A DNA stretch of 64,000 nt from Bullera alba (taxonomy: Eukaryota > Basidiomycota > Tremellomycetes > Tremellales > Bulleraceae), in assembly GCA_001600095.1 (NCBI GenBank), contig BCIX01000004.1, positions 190,586 through 254,585 of the forward strand, written 5' to 3'. Every line of letters starts with the position of its first letter. Positions within the stretch are counted from its first letter, which is position 1. Position numbers and translations under genes: made by a program. The notes under the pieces were generated by a model. It worked only from the letters and a program-made list of their open reading frames with translations, did not search any database and was not told the DNA's origin. Shown here one piece after another: positions 30,871 to 41,959 of this stretch.

Positions 30871-33072
30871 CTAGTCTTTGTAGATGATACAGACCTCGCC
30901 CGCAACAACCAAACACCCCACGATCATCGTAATGAGCACTGGCATCCAATTCCACTTGACAAATTCCAACGCGCCGACCGTCCTGCCCTTCTGCTTCAAT
31001 ATCGTCCGCCACAGCAGTCCAGCGAGCGATGCGGAGAAGCTATCCGACGAGAAGTCAGCTGGCTGTCTTCTAATGAGGATTGGTCTGGCTTACACGTAGG
31101 AGTATGCCCCAAAGTTGGATCCTACGGCGAGGGCGTATACTGCGCTATAGAGCATTCGGTTTGATACCGGCGCAGAATTGACCTGCCAGTATTGCAGCAC
31201 ACCTGGACAGTGTCAGCTTGGGCGTGGGGAGCTGGAACCGTACTTCGGTGGGACTCACGGGAGAGGAGGATAGTAGCGCCTATGTTGGTACCGAAGAGCT
31301 ATGTCAAGCCATCAGCACGACTCACTCCTGCTTCACACAGGTCTTGCACTCACGTTACAGCCTATAACGGCCAAGGTGCCCATGAGCCAAATGCTCCCCG
31401 CCACACCGGCGACCTCTGCCCATGCCGTCCACCAGCCGCCAAACACCCTGATCCAGCCGGTGTACTGTAGCGCCTCGACCAGGATGAACATTGAGAATGC
31501 GAACGGAACCAACGACCACGGCATGTGCGACAGCACAAAGATGGCCGATGGGAACGTCTGCTTGATAGGCCGGAGGTATGGCGTGTTGAAGAGGGAGGGG
31601 GAAGAGTCGGGAGGCGGAGCCGTGTCCCGGTTGGCGGTGCCGGTGGTCAGTCGAGGAGGATAGCTGGGGTCGGCGGTGGGATCGTTGGGTAGAGTCGAAG
31701 TGGCCGAGACTGTCGAGGGGGAAATGTTCCGGGTCTCCTTCGATCGATGTTCCAGTTCGGCATCGAGGGCAGGTTCGATGGGTGATGCAGATTGATCTGG
31801 AGTAGGTGTCGATTTGGCGTTGGCGTCTGGGCGATCCGTCGATGAGGTATCGAGCTTCTCGGCACCATTGTATATGGCATCCGCCTTGATAGCTCCATCC
31901 TGCCTGGCATACCCACCACTTTCCTCTATTTGCTTCCCTGTCTTCGAGGTGACCTTTTCCATCTCCCTGTTCTCCGAGTGCTTAGTCCCATCACTCCCAC
32001 CGCGAACGTGTAGATCGTGTACACAGTTCCAGGCGAACATGGCCAATGCGGCAGGAACCACCACGACCCACACTCCCAGTACATGTTCGAGGTATCCTCC
32101 CGCCGACAGTCCGATCAAGAGAGCGATCGTCACGATGAACAGTACTGCTCCGAAGACACCACCCTTGGCGTCCTTCAGTTCCTTCCTCGGGTCGCGTTTC
32201 GGCGGAGAGAGTTTAGGTGGAATGAGGTTCTTGCGTCTGAATTGCCAGAACCGCAGAGGAGGGTACAACACCACCACGGCCGCTACGGTGGGTAATGCCA
32301 TCCAAGCAGAGTACTGCAGGAAAGTGATCCCAAACGCAGAGGTCAACACCAGATTCGTGGGGTTTGACGATACTAGGAATGCCGAGACCAGGTTGGCGAC
32401 TTGGAAATGAGTGAATAGGTATGCTGTCGCCGGGTCGATCTCGGCGTGGGAGGTGAAGTAGTGAAGGAAGGGCGTTCCACTGAGAATCAAAGGGTCATTG
32501 CCGACGATCAAGCCGGTTAGGGCGAAGAAGATGTAAAAGGCGTCGTAGAGCCGCGTACCGGATGAGGAGGATTTGTTGGCTACAGTGAAAGCGAGGTATC
32601 TGAGTAGACCTGTCCCATCCAGGGCTATCGAGATGTAGGCCTAGGCTCAATGTCAGCTCTGTGGTACTAACCACCAGTTAGCTCAAGCGCCCCACTTACA
32701 AAGCACACGAACAGAGTCATGATGTCGTACGGCTTGACGCCATCCGAGCCGACGATTCCGGCACGAATGACGCTGCCGGGGATACAAGTGCTAGCGGCGA
32801 GGACGATCCATCCGATCACCGGGGCGGTCTTGAGGTTGAGCGGGAAAGACTTGTTCCGCAGGGAGACAGTCTGCGAGGCGTGGGGGAACTTGACGGGATG
32901 GCGGAACAACAGCCCGTAGGGGATGTTCAGGGGGTAAATGACCAAAAAGTCTATAGATCATTGGAATCAGCACAAGGCAGGTTAAGCAACACGGCGACTC
33001 ACTGACGACGATGAACACGATCAAAGTCACAATTGACCTCGCGTCAATCTCCCTATCGTCACCTACGGCCAT
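30871..33072 (-). CDS. ArsB/NhaD-superfamily permease (arsenite/anion pump-like)
   Basis: Exons (minus) 33003-33072, 32700-32950, 31354-32640, 31259-31298, 31094-31202 and 30871-31039 encode 641 aa. About a dozen hydrophobic segments alternate with short loops. Recognisable pieces are P-V-I-G-W-I-V-L-A-A, A-Y-I-S-I-A-L-D-G-T-G, V-G-N-D-P-L-I-L-S-G-T-P-F, S-S-N-P-T-N-L-V-L and, near the end, G-C-N-L-F-G-T-N-I-G-A-T-I-L. These N-P-T-N and G-T-N motifs are those of ion transporter superfamily anion/Na+ permeases. A large Ser/Asp-rich cytosolic insert (about 130 residues) splits the two halves. The substrate could be arsenite or another anion. The start could instead be the in-frame ATG at 33177, adding 35 residues. 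Confidence 0.8.
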
Positions 33073-34137
33073 GATGCGAGTTTGATCCAGTGGTCCGGGG
33101 GAGAGATACCTGTTGAAGGGGTATGTCGGGAGGGGGAAGAGGCCTAGACACCATGTTGGGATAGAAGGCTGTGGCATCGGTCAGTCAGTCTGGGATCTCT
33201 CGGCCTCGGCTCTGTGAGCAGTAGCAGCTGAACGTGTGAAGGAGACTTCTATCAATGGAGGGAGCAGCAGCTGGGAAGCCAGACTTTGACGGCGTAGGAT
33301 GGATGTCGCAAGGCGGTGAGGTAGTGACAACAGCCACCACGGCGCCGAGGACCACAGTGGATCGCCCGGCTCACTCACCTCGACATGATGCGCTGTGTGT
33401 CCTCGAGGCGATGATCAGAAGCGTGCTCGTGTGTAGCTTGTCCTCTGCTCCAAAGGTAGTCACCGGTTCGAGATACACCAGTCGATCTTCAGTGTATCTG
33501 TTGGTGTTGTCGATATGAAACCTGGCTGGATGATGTATAAGTTCAAGAGTCCATGCAGGTCAAGTCACTCACCACGACAGGATGACTGCTCGACATGATC
33601 GTCAGAGTGGGGGTGTCAAGCATAGTGTACCCCTCTATGAAAAACTGGATCGGAGGGGGCGGAGGAGAGATCTCTACAGTGCTAAAGATACACGTGCGTC
33701 GTCAGTCTTGGCCAACAGCCTCGGCACTCTACAATCCGCTCATGCTCATGCTTCTCATACCCCAACAGTTAGAACATCACCCATGCATTACGACTAGTGA
33801 CAGTGACATATGACAGTTTTGGAGGTGGGACTCGGAGTGTAACAGAAGCCAGAAAGACATGATACGAGAGATCGACAGGGGGCGGTAAAGTCCAAAGTGT
33901 AAACAAAAAACAAGGAGACCAAAACGAGATCCAAGGGTGTGAAGATGTGTTGCAAAAGTGTGCTGGTGTCGAGGTGTTCACCGCAGATGATGATTATATT
34001 GTTCTTGTTGAGATTCCCATCCGTGGGATACCTCCTGATATGGTGGGAAGATGTCGAATCGAGAGCGAAATATCCGAACTCTCGCATCCTCCTTGCGAAT
34101 GCCGCTCCTCCACGAGCAGTCTAGCGCTGGCTCTCGC
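33073..34137. other. Intergenic, permease promoter and FLO8-like 3' region
   Basis: No complete gene supported. Exon-like fragments with gtgagt donors on the minus strand at about 33386 and 33574 may be 5' untranslated exons of the permease gene. I could not join them to it in frame. Confidence 0.4.
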
Positions 34138-35213
34138 CTATGGAGCCACGCTGACCTCGTTGTTGTCCCCATTGTCATCGCCCAGCTCTGCCAAATACAG
34201 GTCAAAGTCGAACGTTCCCTCGCCCATCGTATTGACAAGCGAGTTGAAGTCAAACTCTCCGTCGGTGAGGCCGTAACCAGTGTCGCCGCCGTCGGTGTTC
34301 AGTTCCGCTGGGAACCCTAGCGAGTGCGTCGAGACCGGGAGGTGAGAAGCCGCGAGTGTTGACTTGGTCTTGCTCGCATTCGTGTCTTTGCCAACAGGCG
34401 TGGCGTCGGGAGGGGATGGGGTGAGGTTGTTCGACGAGGGGGGCTGTTTGTCCGAGGGTACCGGGATAGTGGCAGTATTAGGCGACGGCTGCACCGACTT
34501 TGGTGTCGCCGGCTCACGCTACGTCGAGAATCAGCTCTATCCTCCTAGTAGTATCATAGATGTCGAAGAAGGATTGAGAGAAGTTGTTCACTCACCAAGC
34601 CATCATCCTTCGTCTTGGGCGTCTTACCCGAGGCGTTTGGTTTTGGCGTGTTGGCCCGAGCTACCGTCACTGGACTCTGAGGCGGCAGCATTGTACCAGT
34701 CTTGCTCTGATCCCTCTGCATTGCCCTTGCCGCGGGTCCAGCCGTCATCGTCCTCGGTGACTGTCCTACGCCGATGGGTAATGTCGCTGGCGACGGGGCG
34801 TCCATTGAAGACATGTTGGGCGTGTGAGGCTGGAAGCCTGATGGTACTGGAGTCCCATTGAGCTGCATCGAGCGCATCGCCTGGTCTTTGTGCAGCTGCT
34901 TCTGATACGCCAAGTGCGCTTCCTCCTGCTGCTTTCGGACCTACACTTAGTCAGTACGGTATTCCCAGTGAAAAGATACTTCGCACTCACGTGAGGGTCA
35001 TTGGACAACTGCTGAGGCGTCACTACCGGCGTGAACGGCATGTGCGGAGTGCCGATCAGAGTCGGATTCGTGAATGGCGATGGAGCAGCACTGCCCGAAT
35101 TCCTCCTCATCCGCTTCCTGTCGGGCGGCGAGGCACCATTGTTCATTCGGGCATTACCATTTTCCTGGGGCAACTGCTGTTGTTGACCCATGGCCGGGGT
35201 TCCAACAGGTCCA

Positions 35214-35251
<38 letters not shown>

Positions 35252-38200
35252 ACCTGGTCCCATTGGTCCCTGTTGCGACTGTTGCTGCCCATTCTGCATT
35301 TGCATTTGCTGCTGACCCTGCATCTGCTGCTGTTGAGGTCCTGGCTGCGCTCCTTGGTCGTATCCAGCGTGTCCGTTGGGCCGCAGTTGCTGCTGCTGCA
35401 TCCTTACTTGAGCTTGAGCCTGCGCTTGAGCATGAGCCTGCGCCGCAGCCGCTTGAGCCTGAGCATGGGCATGCTGCATCAGCTGCTGATGCTGGGCTTG
35501 CTGAGCGGCATGCTGTTGAGCCTGTTGAGCGGCGATGAATTGCTGTTGCTGCTGTGGCGTCTGCGGTTGAGGTTGACCCAAAGCCGACTGTGCCTGCATT
35601 TGGTGCAATGGCATCGCTCCATTTCCAGCCATCAACCTCCTCTGCGACTCGGTCATGCTCATCCGATATCGCTGAATGAGCCGTTGCTACCGAGAATCAG
35701 AATCAGTATAGTCTTCATCGTGTTTCACAACACCACACTCACTCTATCCTCGTCGGACATCGCGCCAACATCTCTTCCCGCCAGACCCAGTGTCTGCGCC
35801 GAGTGGTGCATGATCTGGGGATTCACTTGACCAAGCCCCAGACTCGAGTACATCTGGTTTGCCGCCACCTGCATCTGATTCTGCTGCATCACCTGCAGCT
35901 GTTCCCTCGACATGCCCGAGGTTGGACCGCCAGGCTGTTGTGGGTTCAGCTGTTGAGACTGCAGTTGTTGCTGAGACGGCTGTAATGGCTGCGGCGTCTG
36001 TGGTCCCGGACCTGGTCCTTGCGCTTGTCCTTGACCCTGCTGTGGTCCTTGACCTGGCTGTTGTCCTGGACCCTGTGGCTGTCCAGGCGCTCCGAACGAG
36101 TGCTGAGCTGGCGTAAGACCTTGTTGAGCTCTAGCTTGCATAGCCTGGGCGTGGGCGATCATCTGCTGTTGCTGCTGCTGATGTAGCTGGGGCGTCATCG
36201 GCTGTGGATTGGCTGGACTCGGTGCCGGTTGCGGTGTATGCGATTGTATCGGCTGACCAGAAGCGACGTAAGTGTAACCCGCCGCCGACATGGCTTGTTG
36301 TGGCGTCATGGTCCTGTTGATCGGATTCCCATTCGCAGGACCCGCTTGACCTGGATGCTGGGCTTGACCCGGAGCACCATTCATCGCCGGAGGTCTCATG
36401 TTCTTCATATGAGGCGAAGGCATGACTTGAGCGTTCGGTGGCATGTGTGACTGTTGACTCATGTGCGGTGAGGGTTGTACAGGCGAATGACCCGGTCCGG
36501 CACTATTGGGCGGCTGGAGCGACGCTTGGTGTTGAGCATACATTGCCGCGTGTTGTGGATGAACAGGACCGGGAGTCGTGACAGCAGGCCGAGGAGCAGG
36601 AGATTGCGATGGTCCAGGTGCAGCGATTCCAAACCGTTGTTGAGACTGCTGCTGCTGCTGGGCCTGAGCTTGAGCCTGTTGCTGCTGTGCTTGGGCTTGA
36701 GCCTGTGCTTGCTGCTGCTGCAATACCGAATGCTGCTGCTGCTGTTGATTCTGAGCCTGCTGCTGCTGCTGTTGTTGAGCCTGTTGCTGCTGCTGGGCGG
36801 CCTGCTGTTGAACCTGTTGCTGATGCTGCTGCTGAGCCTGCTGCTGCTGGGCCTGCTGAACGGCCTGCTGATGCATCTGCTGCTGCATCACCTGCGCTTG
36901 TGCCGGTGTCATCCCGTTGACCTGTGCTTGCGCTTGAGATTGTGCCTGAGCCTGGGCTTGCGCCTGTTGCTGCCGGAACGTCATCAACTGCTGATTCGTC
37001 ATGGGCGAGGGTTGTGGTTGGCCATTGACGGTGGGAGCGCCTGGGGCGAATTGACCGGTTTGCGGGGGTAGGAACTGTCCAGGTGTGCTCAATTGATGCT
37101 GTCGAATGCTTTTCAACCTGTTCATCGTCTACAGATCGATCAGCAAGAGCCTAATCCGAGTATAACACTACACTTACATCCGCATAGACAGCAGCACTGA
37201 GTGGGCCTTGGCTACCCTTCCCTCCGCTGAACACATCCCAGAACACACACCACCACCTTATACCTGTCAGCAAGATCCGAGTATTCGATACAGTCGATTC
37301 TGCTCACTCGTGCAGGAGACCCTCCGGGACGTTTATGGGAGCTCTCTGCTCCCCCAACCCAGCCTCGAGATTGAATTGCTGGGCCGCAGCGGGAAAGTTG
37401 TTCTTCATGAGGTAGTCGTGGATGTATAGCTTGAGCCTAAGGGGATTTATCTCGTCAGTACAGCTTCAAGAACTGATAACTCGACCGCACTCACAATCCA
37501 TCCGAATCTTGACCACGGGCCGAAGGACCGGAACTCGCACTACCCCCTCTCGACATCCATTGGCCGTCGTGCATCTCCATACCGGGATGAGGTGACTGGG
37601 GTATATGCTGCCCGCCCGGTCCACCTGGCCCTGTTCCGTGCGCTATGCCATTCACGCCAGGTTGAGGCTGGCCTTGTGGCGGAAGCTGATGTTGGGGATG
37701 TTGCTGCATCCGGATCGGCTGATGAGGCGGCTGTCCCTGCCCCTGCTGCTGCTGTTGTTGTTGCTGCTGTTGCTGCTGCTGCTGGGGATATCCGGGATGC
37801 GGAGACGGCTGTTGCTGGAGCTGGGACACCGGAGGACGTATTTGCTGAACATGCTGAGGCGGCTGTCTCATCTGTACGGCAGGAGAGGATAATTGCGAAG
37901 GTCCATTCTGCGCTCCTGGAGGACCTGGACCCGGACCTCCCGGCTGAGGTGGGTGTGGATAATGTGAAGGATGTATAGCGCCCGCTCCACCGGGAAAGCC
38001 CTGATGTTGGAGGTGGGGCGAAGGCGAAGGGTGATGGGGCGAAGGTGGAATAGCAGCTCGTTGTTGTTGCTGCTGCTGCTGCAAAGCCTGAGCTTGCTGT
38101 GCTTGAACCTGAGCCTGAGCTTGTTGTTGTTGTGCCGCCATTTGCTGCTGCTGTGCCATTTGCATCTGCCGTTGCTGAGCTTGTATCTGAGCTGCCTGTT

Positions 38201-38462
38201 GTGACGACATTGCCACATTCGGATTCATCATATGCTGAGGTTGCTGACCTGGAGGCGGTCGAACGCCCGATTGCATACCCGCATAAGGATGCGGATACGA
38301 CTGTGCCATCTGTAGAGGCGCACTTTGTCCGACGGCGGCGGTTTGAGGACCGGGTCCACCGGCAGCTTGCATCTGCGCTTGATACTGGAGGTGTGGTTGG
38401 TGATGCGGCCGAACAGCGTGCTGCAGGGGCGATGGTTGTGGTGGAGGATGGGGCAAGGCCAT
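34138..38462 (-). CDS. FLO8: FLO8-type LisH-domain transcription regulator, glutamine-rich
   Basis: A Q-rich nuclear regulator of about 1,300 aa in several exons. The start is placed at 38462 (M-A-L-P-H-P-P-P-Q-P). The N-terminal third is Q/P/H-rich. A split exon pair (about 37515-37200) then encodes a LisH domain, L-K-L-Y-I-H-D-Y-L-M-K-N-N-F-P-A-A-A-Q-Q-F. It is followed by P-I-N-V-P-E-G-L-L-H-E-W-W-C-V-F-W-D-V-F, the LisH-plus-W-W-x-V-F-W-D module of Flo8/Mss11/Som1 proteins. Long Q/A runs follow. The last 40 residues are acidic with F-D-F-N-S-L-V and F-D-F-D-L-Y-L, resembling an activation domain. Related factors control adhesion and filamentation in other fungi. One intron uses a second AG (gtataag) just past cagg; using the first would hit a stop. 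Confidence 0.8.
35214..35252 (-). repeat. CAG/CTG trinucleotide repeat (polyGln)
   Basis: About 12 consecutive CTG triplets on the plus strand encode a pure Gln run in the FLO8-like protein. Confidence 0.9.
37736..37790 (-). repeat. Second CAG/CAA repeat (polyGln)
   Basis: Mixed CTG/TTG triplets on the plus strand encode about 14 Gln residues before the LisH region. Confidence 0.85.
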
Positions 38463-40500
38463 GGCCTGGGGGAGAGGGCGCAGGTATTGCCGAGGCGGGG
38501 ATCGAGTGCGAGATGTGACGGGAGATGAGATGGCGGTGGAGATGAAACAGACGAGCAGACTTGGAGTCAGCTTACAGCTCGTCATCATGTACCAACGTCT
38601 GTACTCACGATCTCGCCAAGCAACCTCTTTTGATAACCCTCCTCCGCCTATCTGATTTCTCAGAGACGAGCAGTGACGCTTCTATCGCTGTCCGCTCTTC
38701 AACAGGTTCTATCTCACAACAGTGTACTGGTCGACAGGGTTCTTGATCCGATACAACAGGTCGACACGTCTATGACGATGATCGCGGGTTTACGGTAATG
38801 TCGAGTTCGATGTCGAGATAAAACAGGTGTTAATCCTCGTATGGTCGACTGGGCGTGTATGCCATGGACGAGACACTGCGATGCTGGTAGCTGGGAGGAC
38901 GATGGCTGTGCCAGTGTCCGTGTATTTGGCCCTGGGAGTCGGATGAGCGACAGAGATGCAGTGTATGCTGATGCTGGTGGTGATTCCTTTTCCGACTTCC
39001 GTCCTATACCCCTTGACCCAGAAAGCGCAAGCTCCTCTGAAGTCAGATCCGTCGCAAATGACGAGATGAGCCAGTTGTCGGGCTCTACAATCCCAAAAAT
39101 CCTATAGATCCTCCCCTGTTCCTCTTGTTGATTGGTCTAATGAGACTTCATGGATGTCGCGTCGGCCTGCACGAGGAGTTGACGATGCGAGATGGTGAGA
39201 TAGCTCACGAAAGCGCTCTCTGATCCCTCACTAGCTGGAAAAGAAGCGTGAAAAGAGGTACAGCTGGTGTGAACCTGACTGGGACGTGGTGAGGCGTGCT
39301 TGATTCCCAGTCCAGAGGGCCAAAGGGATCCTCGGGTCCGATTCTCGCAGGGAGCGTTTCACCGGCAGCTGGCCTCGGTTGATCGCTCCTTGATGTCAAG
39401 GACCGGCGTGTAGGCGCAAGAGGGGGAACAGCTGATGACAGACGAGTAGTGTTGCCTTTTTGTGTAGATGGTGTGTGAAACCGATGTGATAGTGATTCTC
39501 TGGTTTAGATTGCGGCAGCGATGATCCTGCAGATCCTTCCAAGCATGCACCCAAGTCGGCACTTGAGCGAGTGGTGATCCCGACGCTGGATTGACACCTG
39601 TCTATATGGACGAGTTGCCGAGTAAGACTCGTGATTTGGGGCTAGCGGTACAGTAGTCTACCGGGCGAATCCGTCAAAGTGTACGTTGATTCTCGGTCCC
39701 TTGGTAGATGGTGAGAAAACAGGCCTATCTCGGTTGTTTCGCTCCTAGCGCCGCGGATGGGTGGAATGGCGCAGGTGGTGATGGTGATTGTGGTTGAGAT
39801 GTGCTATGCTATGCTGTATGATGTGCTCGACCCAATGCTCATCCTCTAGTTGGGAGTAACCACGAGCGCTAGTCTGCTCATCACCAAAGCCGCTGTTGAG
39901 ATAACCATACTTTGGGCCCAGGAACATCCCCCCCCCCCGCGGCTCCCGCCCCTGAGCCTTTTCCACGCTCAAATGGGAAAATAAAAAAACACAATACACC
40001 CCTTTCCGTGATCGTAATGCGCGACGCGATCGATTAGGATTTATCCATTACAGCTCGAGCCCTATCCCTCATGGACTAGCGCTGTCTATAGCCTCTAGCG
40101 TAGAGCACCATGTATCGTACATTCACCATGCATGATACCAGCCAGTATCACAGCACCCACTCATCTACACATGCAAATACCCAGCAGCAGACATGTCGAG
40201 CTCACTACCAAACACCACCTGCCTGATCACCTCGAGAGCTCAAGCCAATGAGGAAACGAGCCGACGGGAAAAAGCCACCCGTTGCATCCGGCATCCGGAC
40301 TATCCATCCGCACAGAGTGCGCACTCCCCAATCAAGGTTCAGCACTATGCAGAGAATCGGATTACAGTATAGCGCAAGCACCACCTCACCCCCGTACATC
40401 GCCTGGATGAGAGAGGCACTTCAATTTGACCTGTGATCTCAACAACACTCATCCCTCGCTATGTTGCATGCTTGTTTTTCTTATCATCTAACATCTAAGC
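38463..40500. other. Long gene-free upstream region (about 2 kb)
   Basis: The longest gap in the window. It lies upstream of the FLO8-like gene and downstream of ATP16 on the same strand. No supportable ORF or RNA gene. A run of 11 C residues lies at 39928-39938, and cac/cat-rich DNA lies around 39770-39800. Long promoters are common for FLO-type regulators, so this may be regulatory or produce non-coding RNA. Confidence 0.4.
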
Positions 40501-41605
40501 CTACTTGCCCAAAGCAGCTTGCAGACCCTCGAACACGCTGACCTCGATCTCAGCCTCGGCCTTCTCGGCTTCTGGGGCGGACGAGGAGAGAACTCTCTGG
40601 GCGTCGGCGAGACCGGCTCGAACGTTCTGGGTGGTGAGGACGTTCGGGAGTGAAGGAATGGAGATGAAGTGGAAGGAGCGGAATGTCGATGCGAGTTGAC
40701 ACGAGGATTATCGCAAGTCATAGATGAAGGGAGAACTCATAGTCAGCGCTCGTCCAGTACCACAACGTCTTCTGCCCGACTCACCTCTAGCGAGAACTTG
40801 TCCAGCTCGTAAGCCTCGACGGCGTTGATGGTAAGGGAGTTGTTGCCGTGGACAGTAGCGAAACCAGCGGAGACTGATTTCAGCGTCAGCACGAGTATAG
40901 TGGGTCCCGGTCAACATCTGCTATCCATCTCCCCTTATCCTCCACCGACGAGAGCTCCAGTCCGCACAGCCCGAAACCCTCACTCACCAAACCATTTCTT
41001 CGAAGCAGATCCGTTGTCCTCGATAACCTCGATCAGTCCGGGTCGTAGGGCCTCAACGGATGGAACGTGGTTGGCGAGGACACCCATGTCACCACTGGCG
41101 GCGGGGAGGTTGACCTGGACGACACCAGCGGAAGAGTAGAGCGACTAGTAGATTTGGATGTTAGCTCTTCACGTCGTTCTACTTTCGGTTGAGTTGGTAT
41201 GGAGGGTCGTTGTCCGGTCTCTGCCTTCTACGTTTCCCTCCCTCTTCTCGCGTTCCGGTCCTATTCCTCCGGCAAGCCTTCTGTTGATGCCCCCCGCCCA
41301 TGGCCTGTCCCAAGCATTGTCCCGTCCATATTGACGTTTTCGCACGTTGGCGGGACACGCAATTCGCTCCTTTTCCCAACAACACTTTCCTCTCTCATGC
41401 CGTTTCCAGATTGCAAGTTCTCCAGTATATGCTGCTTCCATCCAATATCTGCCGGTCCCGATCTCTGCCACTCGCTCACCTGGTGAGGCAGGACCAAGCT
41501 CAATTTGAGCTTTCCATCCGCGACATCCGCATACGACCTCCTCAGCGCCTGGGCCTGTGTCCTGGGCAGGGCTCGGAGTGTTGGTGCTAATCTAGAGGCG
41601 AACAT
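40501..41605 (-). CDS. ATP16: Mitochondrial F1 ATP synthase delta subunit
   Basis: Exons (minus) 41480-41605, 40988-41144, 40785-40873 and 40501-40626 give 165 aa. The first 25 residues (M-F-A-S-R-L-A-P-T-L-R-A) are an Arg-rich presequence ending near R-R-S-Y-A. The beta-sandwich follows: K-L-K-L-S-L-V-L-P-H-Q, V-V-Q-V-N-L-P-A-A-S-G-D-M-G-V-L, H-V-P-S-V-E-A-L-R-P-G and F-V-S-A-G-F-A-T-V. The helical end is A-E-I-E-V-F/S-V-F-E-G-L-Q-A-A-L. It belongs to the central stalk of F1 (bacterial epsilon homologue). The first intron is 335 bp, far longer than the others. Confidence 0.93.
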
Positions 41606-41959
41606 GGTCTGCAAGCGTCTCAGCGAGTGAGTCTCCCTCTATGCCTGTCGCTGTCACTCACGTTGGGCTGTCTGTGTATCCCCTCTTGAGCTGTGAGCGC
41701 TGCTCTCAAAGTCAGTGAGCGAAGCCGGCCGAGGGAGGAGGAGGGGGAGCGGCGTTATTTTCAAAACACCGGGACCCAACGGGGTGAAAGGCTCATGTGG
41801 CAGTGAGATTGGGTGGCGAATGTTATGGTGGAGGGCGGCGATCTCCGATTGCGAATGGACCGGCTCGTTTCAACTTTTTTGAGAGCAATGTCCACCGAGG
41901 TAGAGGTGCTATAGGGGTGACTTAAGTGAGCTACTATACACTGCATAACTACCAGCAGT
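41606..41959. promoter_or_regulatory. Divergent ATP16/UTP14 promoter
   Basis: 354 bp between two opposite-strand starts. Contains a T-tract (cttttttgag) near 41875 and no obvious TATA box. The gcttgcag before the ATP16 start could be an acceptor of a 5' untranslated intron. Confidence 0.45.

Noticed and set aside
33360..33610. Extra 5' coding exons for the permease
   Set aside because: Donor-like sites exist but every join tried gave an in-frame stop.
36475..37071. Long Leu-rich plus-strand frame
   Set aside because: Complement of the CAG/CAA tracts of the FLO8-like gene; a mirror artefact.
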